DNA from: Pseudomonadales bacterium
GTDB taxonomy: Bacteria > Pseudomonadota > Gammaproteobacteria > Pseudomonadales > Azotimanducaceae
DNA length: 44,178 nt
Direction of reading: 5' to 3'
NCBI GenBank assembly: GCA_022827905.1
Contig: JAJEIQ010000024.1
Span: forward strand, 1 to 44,178
In this document: positions 1-8,206 of the stretch, in pieces
How positions within the stretch are numbered: the first letter of the stretch is position 1
Layout: every line of letters begins with the position of its first letter
The notes under the pieces: generated by a model
Told to the model about the DNA's origin: nothing
Databases searched by the model: none
The model's input: the letters and a program-made list of their open reading frames with translations, nothing else
Program-made: the position numbers and the translations under genes

Positions 1-44
1 CGAACCTCCTCCAACGTCCTGATCCGCTCGGTCTGAAGTGTCAC
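1..44 (-). CDS. Transposase N-terminus (partial)
   Basis: Only about 14 codons are inside the window. On the minus strand a GGAGG at 51-55 is followed by ATG (50) and GTG (44) in one frame; the GTG has the better spacing (6 nt), giving a protein beginning VTLQTERIRTLEEV. From memory this resembles the N-terminus of integrase-core transposases that begin with a TLQTER-type segment, and the repeated end sequences beside it support that. The family cannot be settled from this fragment. Confidence 0.45.
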   Translation of the reverse strand, partial: MTLQTERIRTLEEV

Positions 45-140
45 GATCATCCTCCGATGATCCCAAAAACCGACCCTTCAGGCTCACTTCCCGTTGGAAA
101 CCCGGCTCCCGTTCAGGCTCACTTCTCGTTGGATAAGACT
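1..140 (-). mobile_element. End of a mobile element cut by the window edge
   Basis: Two near-identical 22-bp direct repeats (77-98 and 112-133, one mismatch, 35 bp apart; core TTCAGGCTCACTTC followed by CGTTGGA) lie just upstream of a transposase-like start that reads off the left edge. Repeated end sequences next to a transposase start are what one expects of a transposon terminus with several transposase-binding sites. The exact outer boundary cannot be fixed because the other end is outside the window; it is probably just after the second repeat, near 134-145. The element stops about 40-50 bp before the cysB start. Confidence 0.6.
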
Positions 141-182
141 CGTTATTCCAAAAACCCATGGTTGGGTTTAGAATGCCGCCCC

Positions 183-1166
183 ATGAAGCTCCAGCAACTG
201 CGCTACATTTGGGAAGTGGCCCAGCACGGCTTGAACGTTTCCCTGACGGCTGAAAGCCTGTTCACCGCCCAGCCTGGCATCAGCAAGCAAATTCGCTTGC
301 TGGAAGACGAACTCGGCGTCGAGATCTTTGCCCGCCAAGGCAAGCAACTCGCCGATGTCACTCCCATTGGCAAGGTCATTCTGGAGCAGGCCGGCGAAGT
401 GCTGCGCCAAGTGGACAGCATCAGGCTGATGGCCGACGAGTACCGGGACGAACGAACCGGCCTGCTGTCCATTGCCACCACCCATACCCAAGCCCGTTAC
501 GCGTTGCCGCCCGTGGTGCGCAAGTTCCGCCGCGCCTACCCGGAGGTGGCCCTGCAGATGCACCAGGGCTCCCCCGCCCAACTCGTTGAGCTGGCCGAAG
601 CGGGGGAGGTGGACTTCGTCATTGCCACCGAGGGTCTGGACCTTTTCAAGAACCTCATCATGCTGCCTTGCTACCGTTGGTATCGAGACATCATCGTGCC
701 CGAGGGCCACCGGTTGGCGCAGATCGGCGCGGAGCGCGAACTGACCTTGGCCGACGTGGCGGCGGAACCTTTGGTGACCTACGTGTTTGGCTTCACCGGC
801 CGCTCGGTGCTCGATCGCGCTTTCCAAGCCGAGGGCTTCAAGCCGAACGTGGCCTTCACCGCCACCGACACGGACGTGATCAAGACCTATGTGCGCCTCG
901 GCTTCGGCGCCGGCATCATCGCCTCGATGGCCTTTGACCCGGCCGTTGACCGAGGCTTGGTGACGGTCGATGCCTCGCACCTCTTTGCGCCGTCCGTCAC
1001 CCACATTGGCTTCCGGCGCGGCACCTTCCTGCGCCGCTTCATGCACGAGTTCATCGAGTGGTTCGCCCCGCACCTGGACCCGCGCACGGTGGCCGAAGCC
1101 GTCGCCCTGCCCACCGGCGCCGCCCGGGCCAAGCTATTCGCGGAGATGGAATTGCCGGTGCGCTGA
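183..1166 (+). CDS. cysB: CysB-type LysR transcriptional regulator
   Basis: LysR-family activator of 327 residues, close to the usual CysB length. CysB controls sulfate uptake and cysteine biosynthesis in response to N-acetylserine or O-acetylserine. The N-terminus MKLQQLRYI and the helix-turn-helix segment around QPGISKQIRLLEDELG (residues about 29-44) match CysB closely, and the rest is a LysR substrate-binding domain with the TTHTQARY segment seen in CysB/Cbl proteins. The ATG at 183 is chosen because the reading frame upstream, back to 57, runs through mobile-element sequence and has no family similarity. No sulfur-assimilation genes are adjacent. The transposon end 40-50 bp upstream may have replaced or altered its promoter. 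Confidence 0.93.
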   Translation: MKLQQLRYIWEVAQHGLNVSLTAESLFTAQPGISKQIRLLEDELGVEIFARQGKQLADVTPIGKVILEQAGEVLRQVDSIRLMADEYRDERTGLLSIATTHTQARYALPPVVRKFRRAYPEVALQMHQGSPAQLVELAEAGEVDFVIATEGLDLFKNLIMLPCYRWYRDIIVPEGHRLAQIGAERELTLADVAAEPLVTYVFGFTGRSVLDRAFQAEGFKPNVAFTATDTDVIKTYVRLGFGAGIIASMAFDPAVDRGLVTVDASHLFAPSVTHIGFRRGTFLRRFMHEFIEWFAPHLDPRTVAEAVALPTGAARAKLFAEMELPVR

Positions 1167-1179
1167 CTGGCCCTCCTTT

Positions 1180-1203
1180 GGAGCGAGGGCATCTTGCCCT
1201 CGA
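1180..1203 (-). repeat. Palindromic repeat, copy 1 (minus orientation)
   Basis: The core 1184-1202 is CGAGGGC, loop ATCTT, GCCCTCG, with GGAG on the left flank. This is the same element as the other copies but read on the minus strand (loop AAGAT). It lies 18 bp after the cysB stop codon and 84 bp before the SDR start, so it could act as a 3' hairpin for cysB. Confidence 0.85.
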
Positions 1204-1286
1204 TTGGATGCCGTCACCACTCCCAGTTGCGCCTCAAAGGGCGTTGTGAACTATCATCCCCTTTCGCAAATCGGCTAGGGAAGAAC

Positions 1287-2045
1287 ATGGGACGAGTGCA
1301 GGGCAAGACCGCCATCGTGACCGGGGCGGCTTCGAATCCGGGGTTGGGCTTTGCCACGGCGGTGACGCTGGCACGGGAAGGCGCGCGGGTGGTAGTGACC
1401 GATGTGGATGAAGCCGGGGCGTCGCTTTGCGCGGCGGCCATTCAGGAGGCCGGTGGCGAAGCGCTTGCCCTCGGTCAGGACGTGACCGACGAGGCGCAGT
1501 GGCAAGCGGTGGTGGAGCAGGCCGGCGCCGCTTACGGCGGCTTGGACGTGCTGGTCAACAACGCGGGCATCGCGGTCCTCAAGCGGCTCGAGGAGATGAG
1601 CCTGGCGGATTGGAACCGTCAGATTGAGGTCAATCTGACGAGCGTTTTTCTGGGATGCAAATACGGCATGGAAGCCATGCGCGCATCGGGCGGCGGCTCC
1701 ATCATCAACCTCTCCTCGGTGGCTGGCCTGGTCGGCATGGCCACTTGCGTCGCCTACGGCGCGGCCAAGGGCGGGGTGCGCATCATGTCGAAGTCCATCG
1801 CCGTGGAAGGGGCGGCGGACAACATTCGCTGCAACTCGGTGCATCCCGGTGTCATCTGGACCAACATGCAGGCGCAGGCCACCGGCCTCGAGGAGCCCGA
1901 GGCAGTGCCCCCGGAGCGGGTGCCCATGGGCCGCATGGGCGAACCCCAGGACATCGCCAACTGCGTGCTCTACCTAGCTTCGGACGAATCCAACTACGTC
2001 AGCGGCGCCGAGTTCACCGTGGATGCGGGAATGACGACGCAGTGA
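1287..2045 (+). CDS. Short-chain dehydrogenase/reductase (SDR)
   Basis: NAD(P)-dependent oxidoreductase of 252 residues with a classical SDR layout. NNAG is present, the catalytic Ser lies in INLSS and the catalytic Tyr/Lys in YGAAK. The C-terminal segment SGAEFTVDAGMTTQ is typical of the family. The cofactor-binding glycine motif reads TGAASNPGLG, two residues longer than the usual TGxxxGxG. The ATG at 1287 is preceded by AGGGA with good spacing; an earlier ATG in frame (1194) lies within the repeat and is unlikely. It converges on acoC, ending 1 nt from its stop. The substrate is unknown. Acetoin or diol reduction is possible given the neighbouring aco operon, but the gene is on the opposite strand and the sequence does not show this. 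Confidence 0.88.
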   Translation: MGRVQGKTAIVTGAASNPGLGFATAVTLAREGARVVVTDVDEAGASLCAAAIQEAGGEALALGQDVTDEAQWQAVVEQAGAAYGGLDVLVNNAGIAVLKRLEEMSLADWNRQIEVNLTSVFLGCKYGMEAMRASGGGSIINLSSVAGLVGMATCVAYGAAKGGVRIMSKSIAVEGAADNIRCNSVHPGVIWTNMQAQATGLEEPEAVPPERVPMGRMGEPQDIANCVLYLASDESNYVSGAEFTVDAGMTTQ

Positions 2046-2046
2046 C

Positions 2047-3393
2047 CTAAACCAACAGCCGGTAGGGCGCTTCGAGCAGGTCGCGGACGGCGGCTAGGAA
2101 CTGGGCGGCGGGGGCGCCGTCCAGGGCCCGGTGGTCCCAGGTCAGCGACAGGCGCATCACCTGGGTCTTTACCGGGGTGTTGCCCACCCACTTGAGATCG
2201 TCGCGCAGGCGGTTGACGCCCAGGATGCCGGACTGGGGCGCGTTGATGATCGGCGTGAAGGCATCGACGCCGAACATGCCGAGGGCGGAGACTGTGAAGG
2301 TGCCGTCCTGGAGGTCGTCCGGGGTCAACGCGCCGTCGCGCGCGGCTTGGGCGAGCCGGCCGCTCTCCCGGGCCAGCTCCTTCATGCCGAGTTGGTTGGC
2401 GTGGCGCACCACCGGCACGATCAGGCCTTCCTCCAACGCCACGGCCATGCCGACGTTGATGTCGCCGCGCAGGGTCATTTCCGTCTCGCCGAAAACGCTG
2501 TTCATCAGCGGATGCTTCTCCAACGCCTTGGCGGCGGCGCGGATCACCAGATCGGTGTAGCTGGGACGCACTCCCTCGTCCTGCCACTCGTCCACCAACT
2601 GGCTGCGCAGCTTCACCGCGTCGTCCATGTTGGCGTCCATGTCCATGGTGAGCTGGGCTGACGATTGCAGGCTCTCGAACATGCGCGTGGCGATGGTCTT
2701 GCGCATGCCCCGCACGGGCACGACCCGATCCTCGCCGCTGGCGAAGACGGGTGCTGCGGCCGGTGCCGGGGGCGCGGCGGCGGCCCGCTCCACATCGTCC
2801 TTGGTAATTCGGCCACCGGGGCCGGTGCCCCGCACCAGAGCCAGATCGACGCCGAGTTCCCGGGCCAGCTTGCGAGCCATGGGTGAGGATGGCGAAGGCG
2901 CGGCGGGGCGGGCGGCATCAGAGGCGGCCTGGACATCGGCCTCAACGATGCGCCCGCCGGGTCCACTGCCGTTTAAGGTGGCGATATCGACGCTCAGTTC
3001 GCCGGCCAGCCGGCGCGCCGCCGGCGATGAGAGAATGCGGCCGTCCGCAGTGGTCGAGGCCGCTGACCGTGCGGGCGAGGCTGCTGCGGCAGCGCTTTCC
3101 GCCACCGGCTCCGCCGCAGCCGCAGCGGCTTGGGGCAGCACGTCGGGAATGGCTTCGTCCGCGGCGTAGATGTAGCCGACCACGTCGCCCGGCTTCATGG
3201 TCACGCCTTCCCCCACAATATGCTTGACGATGCCGCTGGCCTCGGCATCCACGTCGAGGTTGACCTTTTCGGTTTCCAGGCGGTAGAGCAGTTCGCCCTC
3301 GTCCACGGTGGCGCCGTCGGCGATGTACCACTCCTCCACCACCCCTTCGGTCATGTTCATGCCGACCTTCACCAGATAGATTTCCTTGGGCAA
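2047..3393 (-). CDS. acoC: Dihydrolipoamide acyltransferase E2 of an Aco-type dehydrogenase complex
   Basis: E2 core subunit of 448 residues; it takes the acyl group from E1 onto lipoyl-lysine and passes it to CoA. The N-terminal lipoyl domain (about 1-78) has the lipoylated Lys43 in ETEKVNLDV. Two peripheral-subunit-binding domains follow, at about 121-157 and 170-205, each with the pattern S-P-x-A-R-x-L-A and GPGGRI. An Ala/Pro-rich linker leads into the catalytic domain (about 222-448), with the active-site motif DHRALDG (His421, Asp425) near the C-terminus. Most E2 proteins of this type have one subunit-binding domain, so the tandem pair is unusual. The gene is last in a four-gene minus-strand operon, 36 nt after acoX. 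No E3 (lipoamide dehydrogenase) gene lies nearby, so E3 must be shared from elsewhere. Confidence 0.9.
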   Translation of the reverse strand: MPKEIYLVKVGMNMTEGVVEEWYIADGATVDEGELLYRLETEKVNLDVDAEASGIVKHIVGEGVTMKPGDVVGYIYAADEAIPDVLPQAAAAAAEPVAESAAAAASPARSAASTTADGRILSSPAARRLAGELSVDIATLNGSGPGGRIVEADVQAASDAARPAAPSPSSPMARKLARELGVDLALVRGTGPGGRITKDDVERAAAAPPAPAAAPVFASGEDRVVPVRGMRKTIATRMFESLQSSAQLTMDMDANMDDAVKLRSQLVDEWQDEGVRPSYTDLVIRAAAKALEKHPLMNSVFGETEMTLRGDINVGMAVALEEGLIVPVVRHANQLGMKELARESGRLAQAARDGALTPDDLQDGTFTVSALGMFGVDAFTPIINAPQSGILGVNRLRDDLKWVGNTPVKTQVMRLSLTWDHRALDGAPAAQFLAAVRDLLEAPYRLLV

Positions 3394-3429
3394 CTTACGC
3401 TCTCCTTGCTTTGCCTTGACCTGTGCTCG

Positions 3430-4437
3430 CTAGCCTGCCGCTTGGCGCCGGGCGTGGGAATGGGCCATCGTAAACAATCCTTTGCGGGCCGCCAATTCGA
3501 GAGTCTGGCGGATGTCCACCACCCACGGCCCGATTCGCTCCACTTTCAATTCGACCGGCTGGCCGGGTTTGAGTGAGCGGTCCCGTTCGCCGTCGAAGGC
3601 CAGCACGCCCGGCCCTTGGGCCGTAACGACCTCGTCGGTATCGACCGCTCGGCACTCCGCCACCTCAACCGTCTTGTAAAGCCCCGGCGCGATGGGCGCC
3701 CGCAGCCGCTCGCCGCCGGGGCCAAAGCGGAGCAACAGCCCGCCCTCGGCATCCGGCGACAAAGGATGCAGCAACCCGCCGATGGCGGTGATGCCCACTG
3801 CTGCTGCTTCGGCGCGGGTGAGCAGGGCGGTGTCGAGCTGCGCAGGCTCCAACAGGGCGCGAGCGCCGACGAAGCGTTCGCGGCTCAGCACCGCGTCGAT
3901 CAGCGCAAGGTCGGGGCGCTCGTCGTCCACAGTCACTTGGACGACCTTCTGCTGCGCGGCGACCTCGCCCAATTCCAACTGGCCGGAAGCGATCAACCCG
4001 GCGGCGGCACCCGCCAATGTCGCCTCCGCCAAGCGCGGGAAAACGTTGTTGGTGCCGGTGGACAGCGGAATCAGGGGCGCGTCCGGCCAGCCTAGGGCGA
4101 AGGCCCGATTGGTGCCGTCGCCCCCTAGGGTGATGACCACGGCGCAGCCCAAGTCCTTCAATGCCCGCGCCGCGGTGATGGTGTCGAGCGCCGTTCGGGT
4201 CCGGGTGGTGTCCAGCGGCTTGGCGCACAGGCGGCCGTTTTCGCGCACGGCGCTGGCGACGATGCCGTTGGGATCATCGAGGTAGGCGAATTCAGAGGCG
4301 CCAGCGGCTTCGGCGCCGATCAGCGCCCGTTCAACGATGGCCTGCTTTTCCTGGTTGTCGAACACCGAGGCGCGGGCCACCAAGCGGCGCACGTCCTTGC
4401 CGGAGGCCGGGTTGGCGACAACGCCGAACAGGCTCAT
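3430..4437 (-). CDS. acoX: AcoX-like ATP-NAD kinase-fold protein
   Basis: A 335-residue protein of the ATP-NAD/AcoX kinase superfamily. The N-terminus FGVVANPASGKDVRRL and the segment VITLGGDGTNRAF (near residue 100) carry the NPxSG and GGDGT nucleotide-binding motifs, and STGTNNVFP follows. AcoX is found in acetoin catabolic clusters of proteobacteria, where its exact job is not settled. Its position between E1 beta and E2 is the main reason to call this an Aco-type cluster and not a pyruvate or branched-chain dehydrogenase. It starts 43 nt after acoB. Confidence 0.88.
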   Translation of the reverse strand: MSLFGVVANPASGKDVRRLVARASVFDNQEKQAIVERALIGAEAAGASEFAYLDDPNGIVASAVRENGRLCAKPLDTTRTRTALDTITAARALKDLGCAVVITLGGDGTNRAFALGWPDAPLIPLSTGTNNVFPRLAEATLAGAAAGLIASGQLELGEVAAQQKVVQVTVDDERPDLALIDAVLSRERFVGARALLEPAQLDTALLTRAEAAAVGITAIGGLLHPLSPDAEGGLLLRFGPGGERLRAPIAPGLYKTVEVAECRAVDTDEVVTAQGPGVLAFDGERDRSLKPGQPVELKVERIGPWVVDIRQTLELAARKGLFTMAHSHARRQAAG

Positions 4438-4480
4438 CGTTTCCTGGGGCGCTTAACCCGAGCAGGGCGCTAGGTGGCCG

Positions 4481-5479
4481 CTAAAGCCCGAGCTGTTGCT
4501 TGGCCTCGGCGACGATGCGGTCGGCGTTCGGCACATAGGTGGCTTCGAGCACCGGGCTGAAAGGCACCGGGCTGAACGGCGCGCCCACCCGCGCCACCGG
4601 TGCGTCGAGGTAGTCGAACGCCAACTCCTGGATCTGCGCGGTGATCTCGCCGCCGAAGCCGCCGAAGCGCACGGCTTCGTGGACGATCATCGCCCGGTGG
4701 GTCTTCTTTACGGAGGCGACGATGGCGTCGCTGTCCAGCGGCTGGAGGCTGCGCAGGTCGATCACTTCGGCATCGATGCCGAGCTTTTCGAGTTGCGTCG
4801 CTGCGGCGAGCGCCTCGTGCACCATGCGCCCGTAGCTGATGATCGTGTAGTTCGAGCCGCTGCGCACCAAGTTGGCTTCGCCGATGGGCACGGTGTAGGA
4901 CTCCTCCGGCACCGGCCCCATCATGGCCAGCGACATCTTGTTGAGCACCACGATCACCGGATTGTCGTCGCGCGCGGCGCTGATGATCAGCCCCTTGGCG
5001 TCGTAGGGGGTGCAGGCCATAACCACCTTCAGGCCTGGCAGGTGGCAAATCCAAGCCTCCAGGCTTTGGCTGTGCTGAGCGGCGAGGCTGGCGCCGGCCC
5101 CGGCCATGCTGAGGATGGTCACCGGCAGCGTGGCCCGCCCGCCGAACATGTAGCGCATCTTGGCGAGCTGGTTGGCGATCTCGTCCATGCACTCGCCCAT
5201 GAAGTCCATGAACATCACGTCGATGATCGGGCGGCAGCCGGTGGCGGCGGCACCGACGCCAAGGCCGACGATGCCCTCCTCGGAAATCGGCGTGTCAAAC
5301 ACCCGGTCCGGGCCGAATTCCTTCAGGATGCCGTTGTAGTAGCCGTATACGCCGCCGGCTTCGGCGACGTCCTCGCCGGCCACGAAGGCGTCCGGCTGCT
5401 CCTGCATCACCGTGCGCACGCCTTCGGTAATGGCGGCGACGTAGGGAAGTTCCCTGGGTTTGGGTTGGGGTTCGGCCAT
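4481..5479 (-). CDS. acoB: 2-oxo acid/acetoin dehydrogenase E1 component, beta subunit
   Basis: The 332-residue transketolase-like beta subunit of the thiamine diphosphate-dependent E1. It forms an alpha2beta2 heterotetramer with AcoA. Family segments include DRVFDTPISEEGIVGLGVGAA (about residues 59-79), the central VRSGSNYTIISYG, and the C-terminal domain with EAVRFGGFGGEI. Its length is normal for the family. A GGAG stretch lies upstream of the ATG at 5479. It starts 16 nt after the acoA stop, so the two subunits are co-transcribed and probably translationally linked. Confidence 0.93.
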   Translation of the reverse strand: MAEPQPKPRELPYVAAITEGVRTVMQEQPDAFVAGEDVAEAGGVYGYYNGILKEFGPDRVFDTPISEEGIVGLGVGAAATGCRPIIDVMFMDFMGECMDEIANQLAKMRYMFGGRATLPVTILSMAGAGASLAAQHSQSLEAWICHLPGLKVVMACTPYDAKGLIISAARDDNPVIVVLNKMSLAMMGPVPEESYTVPIGEANLVRSGSNYTIISYGRMVHEALAAATQLEKLGIDAEVIDLRSLQPLDSDAIVASVKKTHRAMIVHEAVRFGGFGGEITAQIQELAFDYLDAPVARVGAPFSPVPFSPVLEATYVPNADRIVAEAKQQLGL

Positions 5480-5495
5480 TGCGGGGCTCCTTGGG

Positions 5496-6467
5496 TTAGG
5501 CGTAAACGTCTTCGGTGACGGCGGCGGGGTCGGGATCGGGGCTGGCTTCGGCGAACTCGATGCCGGCCTCCACTTCCTTTAGCACTTCCTCGTGGATGGC
5601 TTGGGCCGCTTCAGGCGACAGCACGCCCTGTTCGGCGAGCCGCGCTTCGAAGTTCACGATGGGGTCCTTGAGCCGCCATTGCTCCACTTCCTCGTCGGTG
5701 CGGTAGCTCAAGCCCATGCCGCGCACCCCGACGTGGTCGTAGTAGCGGTAGGTCTTGCACTCGAGCAGGGTCGGGCCGCCGCCTTCCCGGGCCCGGGCGA
5801 TGGCCTCGCCGGCCGCCTCATAGACGGCGACGGCGTCCATGCCGTCCACCACGACGCCTGGCATCCCGTAGCCCGGCGCCCGGTCGGCGACATCGACGAT
5901 GGCCTGGTGATTGGCTTGGGGCGTGTACTCGCCGTAGCCGTTGTTTTCGCAGATGAACACGCAGGGCAGCTTGTAGAGTGCGGCCATGTTGGCGGCCTCG
6001 TGGAACGCGCCCTCGTTGCTGGCGCCGTCGCCGAAGAAGCTGATTGAGACGTTTTTGGTCTTGCGGAACTTGCAGGAGAAGGCCGCGCCCATGGCGATGG
6101 GCGGTCCGCCGCCGACGATGCCGTTGGCGCCGAGCATGCCGAGATCCAGGTTGGAGATGTGCATGCTGCCGCCCTTGCCCTTGCAGTAGCCGGTGGCCTT
6201 GCCGTAGAGCTCGGCGAACATGTAGGTGAATTCACCGCCCTTGGCGATCAGGTGGCCGTGCCCGCGGTGGGTACCGGTGATGTAGTCCTCGTTGGAGAGA
6301 TGCACCATCACGGCGCTGGCGATGGCCTCCTGGCCCACGTACAGATGCAGGGCGCCGGGAATCTTGCCGTCCTCCATCATTTTGCCGGCCCGCTCCTCGA
6401 AGGTGCGGATGCGCACCATGCGCCGGTGAATGTCCAGCAGGATGTCGTCGGTGATTTCGCTGCTCAA
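5496..6467 (-). CDS. acoA: 2-oxo acid/acetoin dehydrogenase E1 component, alpha subunit
   Basis: The 323-residue alpha subunit of E1, first gene of the operon. The thiamine diphosphate motif begins with GDGASNEGAFHEA (about residues 146-158) and ends about 25 residues later with ENN, the standard GDG-to-NN arrangement. HRGHGH (substrate/ThDP-binding histidines) and KGGSMHI, typical of acetoin and pyruvate E1 alpha chains, are also present. The complex is predicted to cleave acetoin or a related 2-oxo compound and to yield acetyl-CoA together with AcoB and AcoC. A dyad at 6512-6528 upstream could be its operator. No AcoR-type activator gene is nearby. Confidence 0.92.
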   Translation of the reverse strand: MSSEITDDILLDIHRRMVRIRTFEERAGKMMEDGKIPGALHLYVGQEAIASAVMVHLSNEDYITGTHRGHGHLIAKGGEFTYMFAELYGKATGYCKGKGGSMHISNLDLGMLGANGIVGGGPPIAMGAAFSCKFRKTKNVSISFFGDGASNEGAFHEAANMAALYKLPCVFICENNGYGEYTPQANHQAIVDVADRAPGYGMPGVVVDGMDAVAVYEAAGEAIARAREGGGPTLLECKTYRYYDHVGVRGMGLSYRTDEEVEQWRLKDPIVNFEARLAEQGVLSPEAAQAIHEEVLKEVEAGIEFAEASPDPDPAAVTEDVYA

Positions 6468-6511
6468 GGTTTTCTCCCGTCAGTACACGTGAAGGCGCTC
6501 AAGGTGGCCTC

Positions 6512-6528
6512 GTTCGAAAACGTCGAAC
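6512..6528. promoter_or_regulatory. Perfect 17-bp dyad between aco operon and acyl-CoA synthetase
   Basis: GTTCGA at 6512-6517 and TCGAAC at 6523-6528 are perfect inverted arms separated by AAACG. The site is 45 bp upstream of acoA in the 199-bp divergent region shared with the acyl-CoA synthetase gene. Its position and symmetry suit a repressor or activator site, but no regulator gene lies beside it and this could be chance. Confidence 0.35.
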
Positions 6529-6666
6529 CTTCGAGTTTCAGATTGTTATTATGAAAACAGGCCCGAGGCTCAAGCGCGTTAAGCGGCGTATTTTCCCATT
6601 TACGACAGCTTTTACAACGCGAACTTTGGCCCAGGGGGGAAGTCAGCTGGTGAACAAGGAGGCAGG

Positions 6667-8193
6667 GTGACGACTTTTGCGCGGCAATTGGGGGCGAAGC
6701 GGCCCGATGAGGTGGCGGTTCGTGACGAGCGCCAGGCGCTTGACTGGATGCAGTTGGACGATGTCCTCAATCGGGTGGCCAACGGGCTGCAGACCGTGGA
6801 TTTGGGGCCGGGCCGCCGGGTCGCGGTTTTCGCCGAGAACGCCGTCGAAACCGCCCTGGCCAACCTCGGTGGCCTAATCGGCGGCGCCTCGGTGGTGCCG
6901 GTCAACTTCCACCTCACCGCCGACGAGGTGGCCTACATCCTGAACGATTCGGGCGCCCGCGTGCTGTTTGTCGGCCCCGAGACCGCCGAACGGGGCGTTG
7001 CCGCCGCCGCGGCCAGCGAGGTCACCAACGTCATTGGCTGGTGCGACGAGGAAGGCGTCACGCCCTGGGACGGCTGGCTGGCCGCGCAGTCCGCCGACGA
7101 ACCGCCGGGGGACTTGCCCCCGCGGCCGAACCTGCTCTACACCTCCGGCACCACCGGGCGGCCCAAGGGCACGGAGCTGCCCCCCACCATGTTCGCCGGC
7201 GGCGACACCGTCGCCGAGCACATCGCCAACTTGGCGGCGGCTCCGGTGGGGGACGCCGGCACCCACCTGGTGGTCGGCCCCATGTACCACACCGGCCCGC
7301 TGTCCGGCGCCCGTTCCTTGGCCGCCGGCGTGCCCTGCGTCATCCTGGGCCGATTCGATGCTGAGAAGACCCTTAGGGCCATTGAAGAGCACCAGATCGG
7401 CAACACGGTCATGGTGCCCACCCACTTCGTGCGCCTGCTGGCCTTGCCGGATGACGTCAAGGCCCGCTACGACAGCAGTTCCCTGATTCGCGTCGCGCAC
7501 ACCGGCGCCAAGTGCCCGGTGGACGTGAAGCGGGCGATGATCGAGTGGTGGGGGCCGGTGTTCATGGACGCCTACGGCGCCAGCGAAGTGGGCAGCACCT
7601 GCGTCATCACCTCCGAGGAGTGGCTGGAGCATCCGGGCTCGGTGGGCAAGGCGGTGCCGCCCTTCGAGGCGATGATCCTGGACGACGACGACAACCCGTT
7701 GCCGCCCAACACGGAGGGGCGCCTGTTCTTCAAGGACACCACCGGACGGGGCGTCATCTATCACAACGACCCGGAGAAGTCCGCCGCCGCCCACATCGCC
7801 CCGGGCGTGTTCACCCTCGGCGAAATCGCTTACATGGATGAGGAAGGCTACGTTTACATCACCGACCGCTTCAGCGACATGGTGGTGTCTGGCGGCGTCA
7901 ACATCTACCCGGCGGAAGCCGAGCAGGTGCTGATCGAGCACGAAGCCATCCTCGACGTGGCCTGCATCGGCGTCCCCCACCCGGAAATGGGCGAGGAGCT
8001 CAAAGGCCTAGCCATCCCCCGTGACCCGCAAAACGCGCCCTCCGGCGAAGTGGTCATCGCCTGGTGCCGCGAGCGCCTATCCCACTACAAGTGCCCGCGC
8101 ACCTTCGACTGGGTGGACACCCTGGGCCGCAACACCATGGGCAAGATCAACAAACGCAAGCTGCGGGCGCCGTATTGGGAAGGGCAGAGCTGA
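6667..8193 (+). CDS. AMP-forming acyl-CoA synthetase / ligase
   Basis: A 508-residue ANL-superfamily adenylating enzyme. It activates a carboxylic acid as acyl-AMP and transfers it to CoA. The phosphate-binding motif TSGTTGRPKG lies at about 159-169. YGASEVGS (A5 motif), YITDRFSDMVVSGG (hinge and A8 region) and the C-terminal catalytic Lys493 in RNTMGKINK are all present. Length and domain order are normal. The GTG start at 6667 is preceded by AAGGAGG (6656-6662) at short spacing; no ATG fits. It is divergent from acoA. The substrate could be a fatty or aromatic acid; the sequence does not decide. Confidence 0.9.
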   Translation: MTTFARQLGAKRPDEVAVRDERQALDWMQLDDVLNRVANGLQTVDLGPGRRVAVFAENAVETALANLGGLIGGASVVPVNFHLTADEVAYILNDSGARVLFVGPETAERGVAAAAASEVTNVIGWCDEEGVTPWDGWLAAQSADEPPGDLPPRPNLLYTSGTTGRPKGTELPPTMFAGGDTVAEHIANLAAAPVGDAGTHLVVGPMYHTGPLSGARSLAAGVPCVILGRFDAEKTLRAIEEHQIGNTVMVPTHFVRLLALPDDVKARYDSSSLIRVAHTGAKCPVDVKRAMIEWWGPVFMDAYGASEVGSTCVITSEEWLEHPGSVGKAVPPFEAMILDDDDNPLPPNTEGRLFFKDTTGRGVIYHNDPEKSAAAHIAPGVFTLGEIAYMDEEGYVYITDRFSDMVVSGGVNIYPAEAEQVLIEHEAILDVACIGVPHPEMGEELKGLAIPRDPQNAPSGEVVIAWCRERLSHYKCPRTFDWVDTLGRNTMGKINKRKLRAPYWEGQS

Positions 8194-8206
8194 CCCTAAC
8201 CTCTGT

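Noticed and set aside
57-182. N-terminal extension of cysB to 57
   Set aside because: It translates mobile-element end repeats and has no CysB similarity; ATG at 183 begins the conserved MKLQQLRYI.
6874-7980. 368-codon minus-strand open frame
   Set aside because: Antisense shadow of the acyl-CoA synthetase, whose motifs are intact.
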